DNA from: an uncultured Oscillospiraceae bacterium
Lineage (GTDB): Bacteria > Bacillota > Clostridia > Oscillospirales > Oscillospiraceae
NCBI GenBank assembly: GCA_934572445.1
Contig: CAKTLD010000014.1
Location: forward strand, 1-28,593
Length of the DNA: 28,593 bases
Direction of reading: 5' to 3'
Shown here: one piece after another, positions 6,543-14,748 of the stretch
How the letters are laid out: each line of letters begins with the position of its first letter
How positions within the stretch are numbered: the stretch's first letter is position 1
Translations under genes and position numbers: made by a program
The notes under the pieces: generated by a model
Databases searched by the model: none
What the model saw: only the letters and a program-made list of their open reading frames with translations
What the model was told of the DNA's origin: nothing

Positions 6543-7475
6543 ATGAGCAAGATTTACACTTCTGCGGACCAGCTGATCGGCAAGACCCCGCTTCTCGAAC
6601 TGTCCCACATCGAAAAGGCTGAAAAGCTTGAGGCCAAGCTCCTCGCCAAGCTCGAATACTTCAATCCCGCGGGCTCCGTCAAGGACCGCATTGCCAAGGC
6701 CATTCTGGACGACGCCGAGGCAAGCGGCAAGCTGAAGTCTGATTCCGTCATTATCGAGCCGACCTCCGGCAATACAGGTATCGGCCTTGCTTCCGTTGCC
6801 GCCGCACGCGGCTACCGCATCATCATCGTCATGCCCGAGACCATGAGCGTCGAGCGCCGCCAGTTGATGAAGGCCTACGGTGCAGAGTTGGTCCTTTCTG
6901 AAGGCGCAAAGGGCATGAAGGGCGCGATCGCCAAGGCCGAGGAGCTGGCCGCACAGATCCCAAACAGCTTCATCGCCGGTCAGTTCGTCAACCCCGCCAA
7001 CCCCAAAGCCCACTATGAGACCACCGGCCCCGAGATCTGGGCCGATACCGACGGCACCGTCGATTTCTTTGTTGCGGGCGTCGGTACCGGCGGCACGCTG
7101 ACTGGAACGGGTAAGTTCCTAAAGGAGCAGAACCCCAACGTCAAGGTCGTCGCCGTCGAGCCCGCCTCCTCCCCTGTGCTGAGCAAGGGCGTTGCGGGCG
7201 CGCACAAGATCCAGGGCATCGGCGCGGGCTTTGTACCGGAGGTGCTGGATACCTCCGTTTATGATGAGGTCATCCCCGTCGAGAACGATGACGCTTTCGC
7301 CACCGGTAAGCTGGTCGGCCGCAAGGAAGGCGTGCTGGTCGGTATTTCCGCCGGCGCAGCTGTGTGGGCGGGCATCCAGCTCGCCAAGCGTCCCGAGAAC
7401 AAGGGAAAGACCATCGTCGTCCTGCTGCCAGACACCGGCGACCGCTATCTCTCCACCCCGCTGTTCCAGGATTGA
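6543..7475 (+). CDS. cysK: Cysteine synthase A (O-acetylserine sulfhydrylase)
   Basis: PLP enzyme that makes L-cysteine from O-acetyl-L-serine and sulfide in the cytosol. The 310-residue length is typical. The PLP lysine is K47 in NPAGSVKDR. The substrate loop TSGNTG is at 74-79, and the phosphate-binding glycine loop is [12 protein letters not shown]. The C-terminal serine loop is [11 protein letters not shown]. The start at 6543 has GGAGG 7 nt upstream. It is the only clear plus-strand protein gene of the window, with its own promoter and terminator. A divergent Rrf2 regulator and a cysteine-rich leader ORF suggest control by sulfur or Fe-S status. Confidence 0.97.
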   Translation: MSKIYTSADQLIGKTPLLELSHIEKAEKLEAKLLAKLEYFNPAGSVKDRIAKAILDDAEASGKLKSDSVIIEPTSGNTGIGLASVAAARGYRIIIVMPETMSVERRQLMKAYGAELVLSEGAKGMKGAIAKAEELAAQIPNSFIAGQFVNPANPKAHYETTGPEIWADTDGTVDFFVAGVGTGGTLTGTGKFLKEQNPNVKVVAVEPASSPVLSKGVAGAHKIQGIGAGFVPEVLDTSVYDEVIPVENDDAFATGKLVGRKEGVLVGISAGAAVWAGIQLAKRPENKGKTIVVLLPDTGDRYLSTPLFQD

Positions 7476-7490
7476 TCCCTCTCCCCATAT

Positions 7491-7534
7491 AAAAGCAAGG
7501 GCCTGCGCCATTTGGCGCGGGTCCTTGCTTTTTT
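7491..7534 (+). terminator. Terminator between convergent cysK and rsgA
   Basis: AAGCAAGG...GCGCC, an ATTT loop, then GGCGC...CCTTGCTT followed by a U run. On the minus strand the stem is followed by TTTT, so it probably ends the rsgA operon as well. Confidence 0.9.
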
Positions 7535-7543
7535 CATTCTCAT

Positions 7544-8449
7544 TTAACCGCGCCTGCCGCGCCCCTCCGTGTTCACGTTCCACGCGCGCAGATCCTTAAG
7601 CTCATCGTAAAGCCGGCAGTAGCTCTCATGCCGCCCGCGAACGAGCTTCCCGTCCGCCACGGCCTGCCGCACGGCGCAGCCCTTCTCTCTCGTGTGGCTG
7701 CATCCGACAAAGCGGCAGCCGTCCAGATACGGAGCAAAGTCCTGAAAGCACTCGGGAAGATTTTCCTTCAGCTCCAGATCAAGGCCCTCGGTCTCAAAAG
7801 AGGAAAAGCCGGGCGTGTCGATGATCTCTGCGCCGCAGGCAAGCTCGTAGAGCTCCACATGGCGGGTGGTGTGTCGTCCGCGGCCGAGCGCCTGACTCAC
7901 TTCGCCCGTTTTGAGCAGCATATTGGGGTCGAGCGCGTTCAGGATGCTCGACTTGCCAACACCGGAATTTCCTGTAACGGCGGAGACCCGCCCGACGAGT
8001 TGGGCGCGCAGCGCATCGATGCCATCGCCCGTTTCCGCGCTGACACAGACAGTGCGGAAGCCGGCGGCCTCGTAATACGTCCGCAGCGCGTCTGCCGGAT
8101 CCAAATCGCACTTATTGATGCAGATGAGCACACCGCACCCCTTGAGCGCGGCGATAGCCGTCATCCGGTCGACAAGGTACGGATCCGTCTTCGGGATAGC
8201 CTGCGAACAGACAATGACCATCTGGTCGATGTTGGCGACGCTGGGCCGGTCAAAGCTGTTCCGACGCGGCAGAAGCTCGTCGATACGCCCCTCGCCGCCG
8301 CTGACGGCACAGCAGACGACCTGATCCCCCACGAGCGGCGACACGCCCTCGCGGCGGAATTTGCCGCGCGCCTTGCACGTCAGGAGCGTACCATCCTCAC
8401 ACTTGACATAGTAGAAGCCGCTCAGCGCGCGCTGAATCCGCCCCCTCAC
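7544..8449 (-). CDS. rsgA: Small ribosomal subunit biogenesis GTPase RsgA
   Basis: Circularly permuted GTPase that checks late 30S subunit maturation. The 301-residue protein has an N-terminal OB-fold (residues 1-60). G4 NKCD (112-115) comes before G1 GNSGVGKSS (160-168), then G2 GRGRHTT and G3 DTPGF. A C-terminal zinc knuckle (CRFVGCSHTREKGC) follows. The start is GTG at 8449, overlapping the prkC stop by 4 bp, so it is translationally coupled. It is the last gene of the long operon. The prkC-rsgA adjacency is conserved in Firmicutes. rpe and thiN, which follow in Bacillus, are absent. Confidence 0.97.
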   Translation of the reverse strand: MRGRIQRALSGFYYVKCEDGTLLTCKARGKFRREGVSPLVGDQVVCCAVSGGEGRIDELLPRRNSFDRPSVANIDQMVIVCSQAIPKTDPYLVDRMTAIAALKGCGVLICINKCDLDPADALRTYYEAAGFRTVCVSAETGDGIDALRAQLVGRVSAVTGNSGVGKSSILNALDPNMLLKTGEVSQALGRGRHTTRHVELYELACGAEIIDTPGFSSFETEGLDLELKENLPECFQDFAPYLDGCRFVGCSHTREKGCAVRQAVADGKLVRGRHESYCRLYDELKDLRAWNVNTEGRGRRG

Positions 8450-10194
8450 GGCTGCGCCTCTCCGCCCGTGGTGGAGGCATCGTTTTCGCCGCCGTCCCAG
8501 ATAGGGCCGAAGCTGACGGTGAAGGTGATCTGTGTGCCCTTGTCCACCATGGTCTCAGGCGCAATGCTCTGATCGATCACCGTACCGTAAGGCTCAGTCG
8601 AGGGCGCGTATTGATCCTCGCCGACTGTCAGGCCCGACTGCTCAGCCTGCTGGCGGACGTTTTCTATGTCATTTCCCATAAAGGTAAGGACCTTTACCTG
8701 TTCGATCTTACGGCCCTTGCTGATGACCAGTGTAACGGTGTCGCCCTCGTGCAGCAGCTCGTTCGCCTCCGGAATGGTGCGGATAACGTAACCTGCGGTG
8801 ATGGAATCGCTGTATTCCTCCACAGTGTCGTCGATGACAAGATCCAAATCCAGATTTTTGAGCTGGAGCACCGCGTTTCGCCTTTCCGTATTGATGAGGT
8901 TCGGCATCTGCTCGCTCTTGACGCCGGTGCTGACAAATACAGAGATCACGCGGTTGCCCTTGACAGTCTTGCCATCCTCGGGCGACTGCTCGATGATCGT
9001 GCCGGCCTCATACTCGCTGGCACGCTGACCGATCTGCTCGATCTCAAAGATACCCTTGACCTGCGGGTCCTCCTGCGCCTGTTCGATGGTCATGCCGATG
9101 ATCTTTGGCACCACAAATTCCGTCGGCACGGGCTCGGCACCGAAAAGATCGCTGAAAATGGCATGCCAGAGCAGCACGGCCAACGCGATCGCCGCAGCCG
9201 CTGCCCCCGCGATCGTCAGTGCACGGCGCAGGCCGCCCTTCTCTTCGACCTCTTCTTCCTCCGGCTCCTTCGCCGCGCGCGGTGAAACCGCGTGCACCGC
9301 GGGGATATACTGCGTCGGCTCGTCCGCGGTCTCGCGGTGCAGATCCTCGATGGTAAAGTCAAGATCGACCTCAGGGTTCTTGCGGAATTCCTCAAGGTCT
9401 GCGAGCATCGCATCGGCGGAGGGATAACGCTTATCAATGTCAGACGCCATCGCCTTCATGCAGATCAGCTCCAGCGCCTCGGGCACCTCGGGGTTGATCT
9501 CGCGCGGCGAGAGCGGGACAGAGGACAGGTGCTGGATGGCAACGGAAACAGCGCTGTCCCCTTCAAAGGGCAGGCGGCCGGTCAGCATCTCATAGAGCAC
9601 CACGCCCGCAGAGTAGATATCCGAACGCGCATCCGTGCGGTCGCCCTTGGCCTGCTCGGGCGAAATGTAATGCACCGAGCCGAGCGCCTCCTGCGTGAGC
9701 GTGTTGGCGGAGTTGGCAAGGCATGCGATGCCGAAGTCAGCGACCTTGACGCTGCCGTCGCGCAGGACCATGATGTTCTGCGGCTTGATATCACGGTGGA
9801 TGATACCGCGCGAATGGGCGTGCGAGAGCGCCTTCATGATCTGGGTGATAAAGTGCAGCGCCTCGCGCCAGTTGAGCTGGCCGCGCCGCTCCATATACTG
9901 CTTGAGCGTGATTCCGTCGATCAGCTCCATGACGATGTACTCCGTCTCACCGCGGCTGACGTCGTAGACCGAAACGATGTTCGGGTGCGAGAGCATCGCG
10001 ACGGCCTGCGACTCATCGCGGAAGCGGCGGCGGAAATCGGCGTCCTCCGCCAGGTCGCTCTTGAGTACCTTGACCGCGACCAGACGGTTGAGTCGGTGGC
10101 ACTTGGCCTTATAGACGATCGCCATACCGCCGCTGCCGATCACTTCGAGCAGTTCATAGCGGTTGTCGAGCATCTTCCCTATCATTTTGTCCAT
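8446..10194 (-). CDS. prkC: PASTA-domain Ser/Thr protein kinase PrkC
   Basis: Membrane kinase that senses cell-wall muropeptides and phosphorylates cytosolic targets. The 582-residue protein has kinase domain 10-275, with glycine loop IGSGGMAIVYK, ATP lysine K42, catalytic HRD at 133-135 and DFG at 153-155. An acidic juxtamembrane linker and one membrane helix (about 328-350, AAAAAIALAVLLWHAIF) follow. Outside are three PASTA repeats starting around VPKIIGMTIEQAQ, MPNLINTERRNAV and VLTFMGNDIENV. The start is the ATG at 10194 (MDKMIGKML), with AGGAGG 10 nt upstream. A GTG four codons earlier overlaps that RBS and is rejected. The phosphatase gene is 17 bp upstream and rsgA overlaps downstream. 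Confidence 0.97.
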   Translation of the reverse strand: MDKMIGKMLDNRYELLEVIGSGGMAIVYKAKCHRLNRLVAVKVLKSDLAEDADFRRRFRDESQAVAMLSHPNIVSVYDVSRGETEYIVMELIDGITLKQYMERRGQLNWREALHFITQIMKALSHAHSRGIIHRDIKPQNIMVLRDGSVKVADFGIACLANSANTLTQEALGSVHYISPEQAKGDRTDARSDIYSAGVVLYEMLTGRLPFEGDSAVSVAIQHLSSVPLSPREINPEVPEALELICMKAMASDIDKRYPSADAMLADLEEFRKNPEVDLDFTIEDLHRETADEPTQYIPAVHAVSPRAAKEPEEEEVEEKGGLRRALTIAGAAAAAIALAVLLWHAIFSDLFGAEPVPTEFVVPKIIGMTIEQAQEDPQVKGIFEIEQIGQRASEYEAGTIIEQSPEDGKTVKGNRVISVFVSTGVKSEQMPNLINTERRNAVLQLKNLDLDLVIDDTVEEYSDSITAGYVIRTIPEANELLHEGDTVTLVISKGRKIEQVKVLTFMGNDIENVRQQAEQSGLTVGEDQYAPSTEPYGTVIDQSIAPETMVDKGTQITFTVSFGPIWDGGENDASTTGGEAQP

Positions 10195-10211
10195 ACCGGT
10201 TTCCACCTCCT

Positions 10212-10943
10212 TTACTCGTGGTCGATCAGCACGGCCGTTACATTGTCCGGCGCGCCCTGTGCCTTGGCCAGCGCGATCAGCGCGTCCAGACTTTCCTCCG
10301 CGCTGCGGCCAGTACAGGCGGCGCGGCAGATTTCCGCATCCGTTGCCGTGACGACCAGTCCATCAGTGCAGAGCAGCAGTCTGTCCCCGTGGGTAAATTC
10401 CACCTCAAATGCATCGCAGCGCGTCTGCTCCTCGGGGCCGAGTGCGCGGGTGATCAGATTGCGGTTGGGGTGCGTGCGCGCCTCCTCCGCCGTGATGTTT
10501 CCATTCTCCACCAACGTCTGCACGACGCTGTGATCATGCGTAATGCGTGCGATACCGCCGCCGCGGATCAGATAGGCACGGCTGTCGCCGATGTTGCAGA
10601 CCACCGCCGCGCGCTCCGTCACCACCGCAGAGACGAGCGTCGTCCCCATGCCGCGGCAGGAGGGGTCTTCTACTGAGCGCTGGTGCACCGCCGTATTGGC
10701 CTGCGCCACGCAGAACGATGACAACTCGCGCAGCTGCTCCGCGGTCATATCCTCACGCAGCAGCGCGTGCATCTGCGCCATAAAGGTCTCCACCGCGATA
10801 GCGCTGGCGATCTGGCCGCCCTCCGCGCCGCCCATGCCGTCGCACACGACGGCGGTGAGCTGCCGCCCATTCTGGCGCAGCGCGAAAGTATCCTGATTTT
10901 CGTGCCGGCGCAGTCCCACGTCGGTCTTTCCGCAGGCCCTCAT
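10212..10943 (-). CDS. stp: PP2C-family Ser/Thr protein phosphatase (Stp/PrpC)
   Basis: Metal-dependent phosphatase that removes phosphates placed by PrkC. At 243 residues it is of usual size for stand-alone bacterial PP2C enzymes. Metal-binding motifs are visible: ENQD near residue 15, DGMGG at 35-39, GDSRAYLI, CTDGL and GAPDNVTAVLI at the C-terminus. Its ATG at 10943 overlaps the rlmN stop by 4 bp (ATGA). The stop is just before the prkC RBS, so kinase and phosphatase are likely produced together. Confidence 0.97.
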   Translation of the reverse strand: MRACGKTDVGLRRHENQDTFALRQNGRQLTAVVCDGMGGAEGGQIASAIAVETFMAQMHALLREDMTAEQLRELSSFCVAQANTAVHQRSVEDPSCRGMGTTLVSAVVTERAAVVCNIGDSRAYLIRGGGIARITHDHSVVQTLVENGNITAEEARTHPNRNLITRALGPEEQTRCDAFEVEFTHGDRLLLCTDGLVVTATDAEICRAACTGRSAEESLDALIALAKAQGAPDNVTAVLIDHE

Positions 10944-11977
10944 TGCGCGGCCCCCTCTCTTGCTTTCATTTCTTTGCGACGGAGCTGTCCGCAGCTGGCG
11001 TCAATGTCGCCGCCCAGACTGCGGCGGACCGTCGCCGTCAGGCCGTGGGACTCAAGGCGCTTCTGGAATGCTGCCACGCGGCGGCTCGGCTTGAACTCGC
11101 TCTCGACCACGTCGTTGAGCGGGATCAGGTTCACATGTCCCGGCATGCCATGGATTTTTTCGGCCAGCAGGTCTGCCTGCCAGTCGTGGTCGTTCACGCC
11201 GTCGATCATCGCGTATTCAAACGAGATGCGGCGGCCGGTTTTCTTAAAATAGCGGTGGCAAGCGGCGAACAGCTCCTCCACGTCGTAGGCATTGTTTACG
11301 GGCATGATGCGGCTGCGCGTCGCGCTGTCGGGCGCGTGGAGTGAAACGGACAGCGTGAGCTGCAAATTGTCCTCCGCGAGCGCGTCGATGCCCGGCACCA
11401 CGCCGCAGGTGGAAAGTGAAATGTGCCTCATGCCGACGTTCATTCCGTCGGGATGGTTGATGAGCTCCAAAAAACGCAGCACGTTTTTCCGGTTGTCCAT
11501 CGGCTCGCCGATGCCCATCAGGACGATATTCGAAATTTCGTGTCCGGAGTCGAGCTGCGTGAAAAGCACCTGGTCGAGCATCTCCGACGGTGTCAGGTCC
11601 CTCACCTTGCCTGCAAGCGTGGATGCGCAGAATTTGCAGCCCATACGGCAGCCGACCTGAGAGGAAATGCAGACCGTGTTGCCGTGGTGATAGGACATCA
11701 GCACCGTTTCGATGCAGTTGCCATCTTGAAGCTCCCAGAGGTATTTGATCGTCCCGTCGAGCTTCGACACCTGCTTGCGCGCGACCGTCGGCACAGTGAT
11801 GTAGTATTCCGCTCTGAGCTTTTCGCGCAGGGATTTGGGAATATTCATCATCTCGTCAAAATCGGTGATGCCGCGGTGCAGCCAGGTGAAGACCTGCTTG
11901 CCGCGAAACGACGGCTCGCCCATCGCGCGCAGCGCCGCGGTGATCTCCTCCAATGTCATTGACTTGATATCAGTCAT
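10940..11977 (-). CDS. rlmN: Dual-specificity 23S rRNA/tRNA adenine C2-methyltransferase RlmN
   Basis: Radical SAM enzyme that methylates C2 of A2503 in 23S rRNA and A37 in some tRNAs. It has 345 residues. The [4Fe-4S] motif CxxxCxxC is C110, C114 and C117 (CRMGCKFC). GIGEPMDN and the SVSLHAP segment are present, and a conserved C-terminal cysteine sits in DIDASCGQLR. Its start overlaps rsmB by 8 bp and its end overlaps stp by 4 bp. Confidence 0.97.
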   Translation of the reverse strand: MTDIKSMTLEEITAALRAMGEPSFRGKQVFTWLHRGITDFDEMMNIPKSLREKLRAEYYITVPTVARKQVSKLDGTIKYLWELQDGNCIETVLMSYHHGNTVCISSQVGCRMGCKFCASTLAGKVRDLTPSEMLDQVLFTQLDSGHEISNIVLMGIGEPMDNRKNVLRFLELINHPDGMNVGMRHISLSTCGVVPGIDALAEDNLQLTLSVSLHAPDSATRSRIMPVNNAYDVEELFAACHRYFKKTGRRISFEYAMIDGVNDHDWQADLLAEKIHGMPGHVNLIPLNDVVESEFKPSRRVAAFQKRLESHGLTATVRRSLGGDIDASCGQLRRKEMKAREGAAQ

Positions 11978-13310
11978 GCGTCTTTCTCCTCATGCGACTG
12001 AGATAAAACCCATCCGTATTGTCGCGCTGCGGCCAGAGCGTCAAATGCCCCAGTGCGCTCACGCCATTCGGCAGCGAAAAGGCTTCGTAAGTAAACTCGT
12101 CGTGCGCGGACAAAAAGCCGTCCGTCACCTGCTCGTTCTCCTCGGGCAGGATCGTGCAGGTCGAGTAGACGAGAAGGCCGCCGTCTTTCACATAGCGCGC
12201 ACTGTTTTCCAAGATCGCACGCTGAATTTCCGGCAGCGCGGAAAATTCCTGCGCGTCCTTATAGCGGATGTCCGGCTTTTTGCGGATGATGCCAAGGCCC
12301 GAGCACGGCACGTCGCACACAACGACGTCAAACCGCCCTGCCCATTCCTCGCGGAACGCGCGGCCGTCGACGGCGGCGGCCTCGATGCATGTGATGCCGA
12401 GGCGCTGTGCGCCCTCGCGGATACGCTTCAATTTGTTTTCATGTAAGTCGCACGAGAGGATGCTCCCCTCGTTTTCCATCGCGAACGCCGCGGCGAACGA
12501 CTTGCCGCCCGGGGCGGCGCAGACGTCCAGCACCTTTTGTCCGCGCGCAAAGTCCGCGGCGCAGACGATCAGGTGTGCCGCTGCATCCTGCACAGTGAAA
12601 CGGCCATTGTAGAAGGCGCTCAGCGTCGTCAAGTCGCCTGTGCCGGAAAGCTCCAGACAGCCGGGCACCCATGGGTGCGGCGTGACGCTGACGCCTTCGC
12701 CGCGCAGCTCGTCGACGAGCGCTTTTTCGCTCGTCTTGAGCGGGTTGACCTGCACACTGATGGGAGACGCCTCATTGTCGATGCGAAGAAATTGCTCCGC
12801 CTCCTCAACGCCGAGTAGCGACACGAGCTTTTTCACGAGCCACTGCGGGTGGCTGTAGGCGATACTGAGCCGTGCGATATCCCCCTCCGGCAGCGGCGGG
12901 AGATTTTCTTTATGCTGCGCGACCTTGCGCAGCACGGCGTTGACGAGTCCGCTCGCGGCGCTCCGGCCGTTCGTGCGGCAGAGCTCCACAGACTCGCTGA
13001 CGGCGGCATGGTCGGGAACCTTGTCCAAAAACAAAATCTGATACGCGCCGATGCGCAGAATGTCGGCAAGCGGCGGCTGCAAATGGTCGAGCTTCTGCGT
13101 GCAGTAGGCGCTCAAATACCAGTTCAGCAGAAGCTCGTTCTGCATCACGCCGTAGACGATGCGGCTGCAAAGCGCCGCGTCCTGAGCACTCAGTGCGCAC
13201 TTGCCGAGCTGCGCCTTGAGCGCGGCGTCGGCCCACGCGCCGTTGCGGCGGCAGGCGACCAGAACAGAGAGCGCACATTCGCGCGCGTTCGCGGTATTTC
13301 CCTTATGCAT
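11970..13310 (-). CDS. rsmB: 16S rRNA cytosine-967 C5-methyltransferase RsmB
   Basis: Methylates C967 of 16S rRNA using S-adenosylmethionine. The 446-residue protein has an N-terminal NusB-like helical domain (about 1-135) and a C-terminal Rossmann methyltransferase domain. The SAM loop DVCAAPGGKS is at 262-271. The two signature cysteines are C336 in PCSGLG and C385 in STCT, the latter being the expected nucleophile. It overlaps fmt by 8 bp upstream and rlmN by 8 bp downstream. Confidence 0.97.
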   Translation of the reverse strand: MHKGNTANARECALSVLVACRRNGAWADAALKAQLGKCALSAQDAALCSRIVYGVMQNELLLNWYLSAYCTQKLDHLQPPLADILRIGAYQILFLDKVPDHAAVSESVELCRTNGRSAASGLVNAVLRKVAQHKENLPPLPEGDIARLSIAYSHPQWLVKKLVSLLGVEEAEQFLRIDNEASPISVQVNPLKTSEKALVDELRGEGVSVTPHPWVPGCLELSGTGDLTTLSAFYNGRFTVQDAAAHLIVCAADFARGQKVLDVCAAPGGKSFAAAFAMENEGSILSCDLHENKLKRIREGAQRLGITCIEAAAVDGRAFREEWAGRFDVVVCDVPCSGLGIIRKKPDIRYKDAQEFSALPEIQRAILENSARYVKDGGLLVYSTCTILPEENEQVTDGFLSAHDEFTYEAFSLPNGVSALGHLTLWPQRDNTDGFYLSRMRRKTHD

Positions 13311-14229
13311 CGAGGACCGTCCCCGCCGCGATGCGCTTGCCGTTCAGAAAAGCGTTCGCTGCCATGCGCTTGCCGCCGTCGGGCTGAAGCTCCGTGATGA
13401 GGATACTCCTGCCGTCGCCGCAGGCGGCTTCAATGCCCTTTTTGCGCGCGTACAACGTGCCGGGCGCATCTTTTGTTTCACCGAGCGGCACGGCGCGGAA
13501 AATTTTCGTGTTTGCGCCGAGAATACTTGCCGCGGCGCAGGGCCATGGAATCAGACCACGGATCTGGTCGATGATCTGCGTGCTGCCTTTCGTCCAGTCG
13601 ATGGGCGAAAGCTCACGCGAGAGCATGGGTGCGTACGTCGCCCGAGACTCGTCCTGCGGCACGCGCCGCGCCGTACCGTTTTGAATCTGCCCGATGGCTT
13701 CGGCGATCGCGTCTGCGCCGAGCACGGCGAGCTCTTTGAACAGGTCCTCCGCCGTCTCGTCGGGTCGGATGGCCTGCTTTTTGACTAAGATCATATCGCC
13801 TGCGTCGCACTCTTTCGCCATGTGCATCACGGTCACGCCGGTCTCCTTTTCACCATCAAGGATGGCGCGGTTGATCGGCGCAGCGCCGCGGTACTTCGGC
13901 AGGATGGACGCATGCGCGTTGATGCAGCCGTATAGCGGCACGGCGAGCATCTCCTCCGGCAGGATGCGGCCATAGGCCGCGACGACCGCGAGCTCAGGCG
14001 CAAGCGCCTTGAAATCCTCAAGCGCCGTGCCGTCGCGCATCGTCACCGGCTGAAAAACGGGAATATTTTTTGTCAAAGCATATTCCTTTACAGGACTTGG
14101 CGTGACTTTGTTTCGGCTGCGCGGCTTGTCCGGCTGCGTGAAAACGCCGCAGACCTCGTGCCCATCTGCGACCAGCCGCTCCAAAATGGTACGCGCAAAG
14201 TCGGGCGTACCCATGAAGACGATCCTCAT
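13303..14229 (-). CDS. fmt: Methionyl-tRNA formyltransferase
   Basis: Transfers a formyl group from 10-formyltetrahydrofolate to initiator Met-tRNA. At 308 residues it has normal length. Catalytic residues are N104 and H106 in INAHASILPKYRGAAPINRAI (shown in part: NAHASILPKYRG) and D143 in CDAGDM. The C-terminal tRNA-binding domain ends in a leucine-poor tail. Its ATG overlaps the def stop by 4 bp, a classic def-fmt pairing. Confidence 0.97.
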   Translation of the reverse strand: MRIVFMGTPDFARTILERLVADGHEVCGVFTQPDKPRSRNKVTPSPVKEYALTKNIPVFQPVTMRDGTALEDFKALAPELAVVAAYGRILPEEMLAVPLYGCINAHASILPKYRGAAPINRAILDGEKETGVTVMHMAKECDAGDMILVKKQAIRPDETAEDLFKELAVLGADAIAEAIGQIQNGTARRVPQDESRATYAPMLSRELSPIDWTKGSTQIIDQIRGLIPWPCAAASILGANTKIFRAVPLGETKDAPGTLYARKKGIEAACGDGRSILITELQPDGGKRMAANAFLNGKRIAAGTVLDA

Positions 14230-14729
14230 TCTCCGTCCAACTCCTTTTCGTGCTCGCGGATATACTGCTCCAGTTCCTCATCGGTGAGGACCTTGCAGTG
14301 CTCGGTGTAAAGGTGACCGTCAAGATGCTCGATCTCGTGGCAGAAGCAGCGCGCGGTCAGTTCTTCGTCCTCAACTTCAAACTCCGTGCCGTAGCGGTCC
14401 TGCGCGCGCACGCGCACCACCATCGGACGCGTGACGATGCCGTACTTACCCGGCACACTCAAGCAGCCCTCAAGCCCCGTCTGCTCACCCTCTGCCTTAA
14501 TGATCTCAGGGTTAATCAGCTCAATGATCTCGCCCTGCTCATCCTCCACGATACAGACCCTGCGCAGGATACCGACCTGCGGGGCTGCAAGGCCCACGCC
14601 GCCGGCCTCGGCCAGCGTGTCGGCCATGTCGTCAAGCAGCTGGTGAAGTCGCGCATTGAACTCCGTCACCGGACGGCACACTTTGGTCAGGCAGGGATCG
14701 CCTTTTTCCCGAATGGTACGAATTGCCAT
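14226..14729 (-). CDS. def: Peptide deformylase
   Basis: Metalloenzyme that removes the formyl group from nascent proteins. The 167-residue protein has all three signatures: GVGLAAPQ at 44-51, EGCLSVPG with metal ligand C89, and HEIEH at 131-135. The start is the ATG at 14729 (MAIRTIREKG), with AGAGGAAG about 6 nt upstream. The longer open frame to 14849 overlaps the end of priA and has no RBS. Confidence 0.97.
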   Translation of the reverse strand: MAIRTIREKGDPCLTKVCRPVTEFNARLHQLLDDMADTLAEAGGVGLAAPQVGILRRVCIVEDEQGEIIELINPEIIKAEGEQTGLEGCLSVPGKYGIVTRPMVVRVRAQDRYGTEFEVEDEELTARCFCHEIEHLDGHLYTEHCKVLTDEELEQYIREHEKELDGE

Positions 14730-14748
14730 GATTATCTTCCTCTTTTCT

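Noticed and set aside
6311..6622. 103-codon plus-strand frame covering the cysK leader and start
   Set aside because: It runs through the cysK promoter and into cysK in another frame, has no protein-like composition, and its first ATG precedes the predicted transcription start. Its internal ATG at 6410 is kept only as a competitor to the leader ORF.
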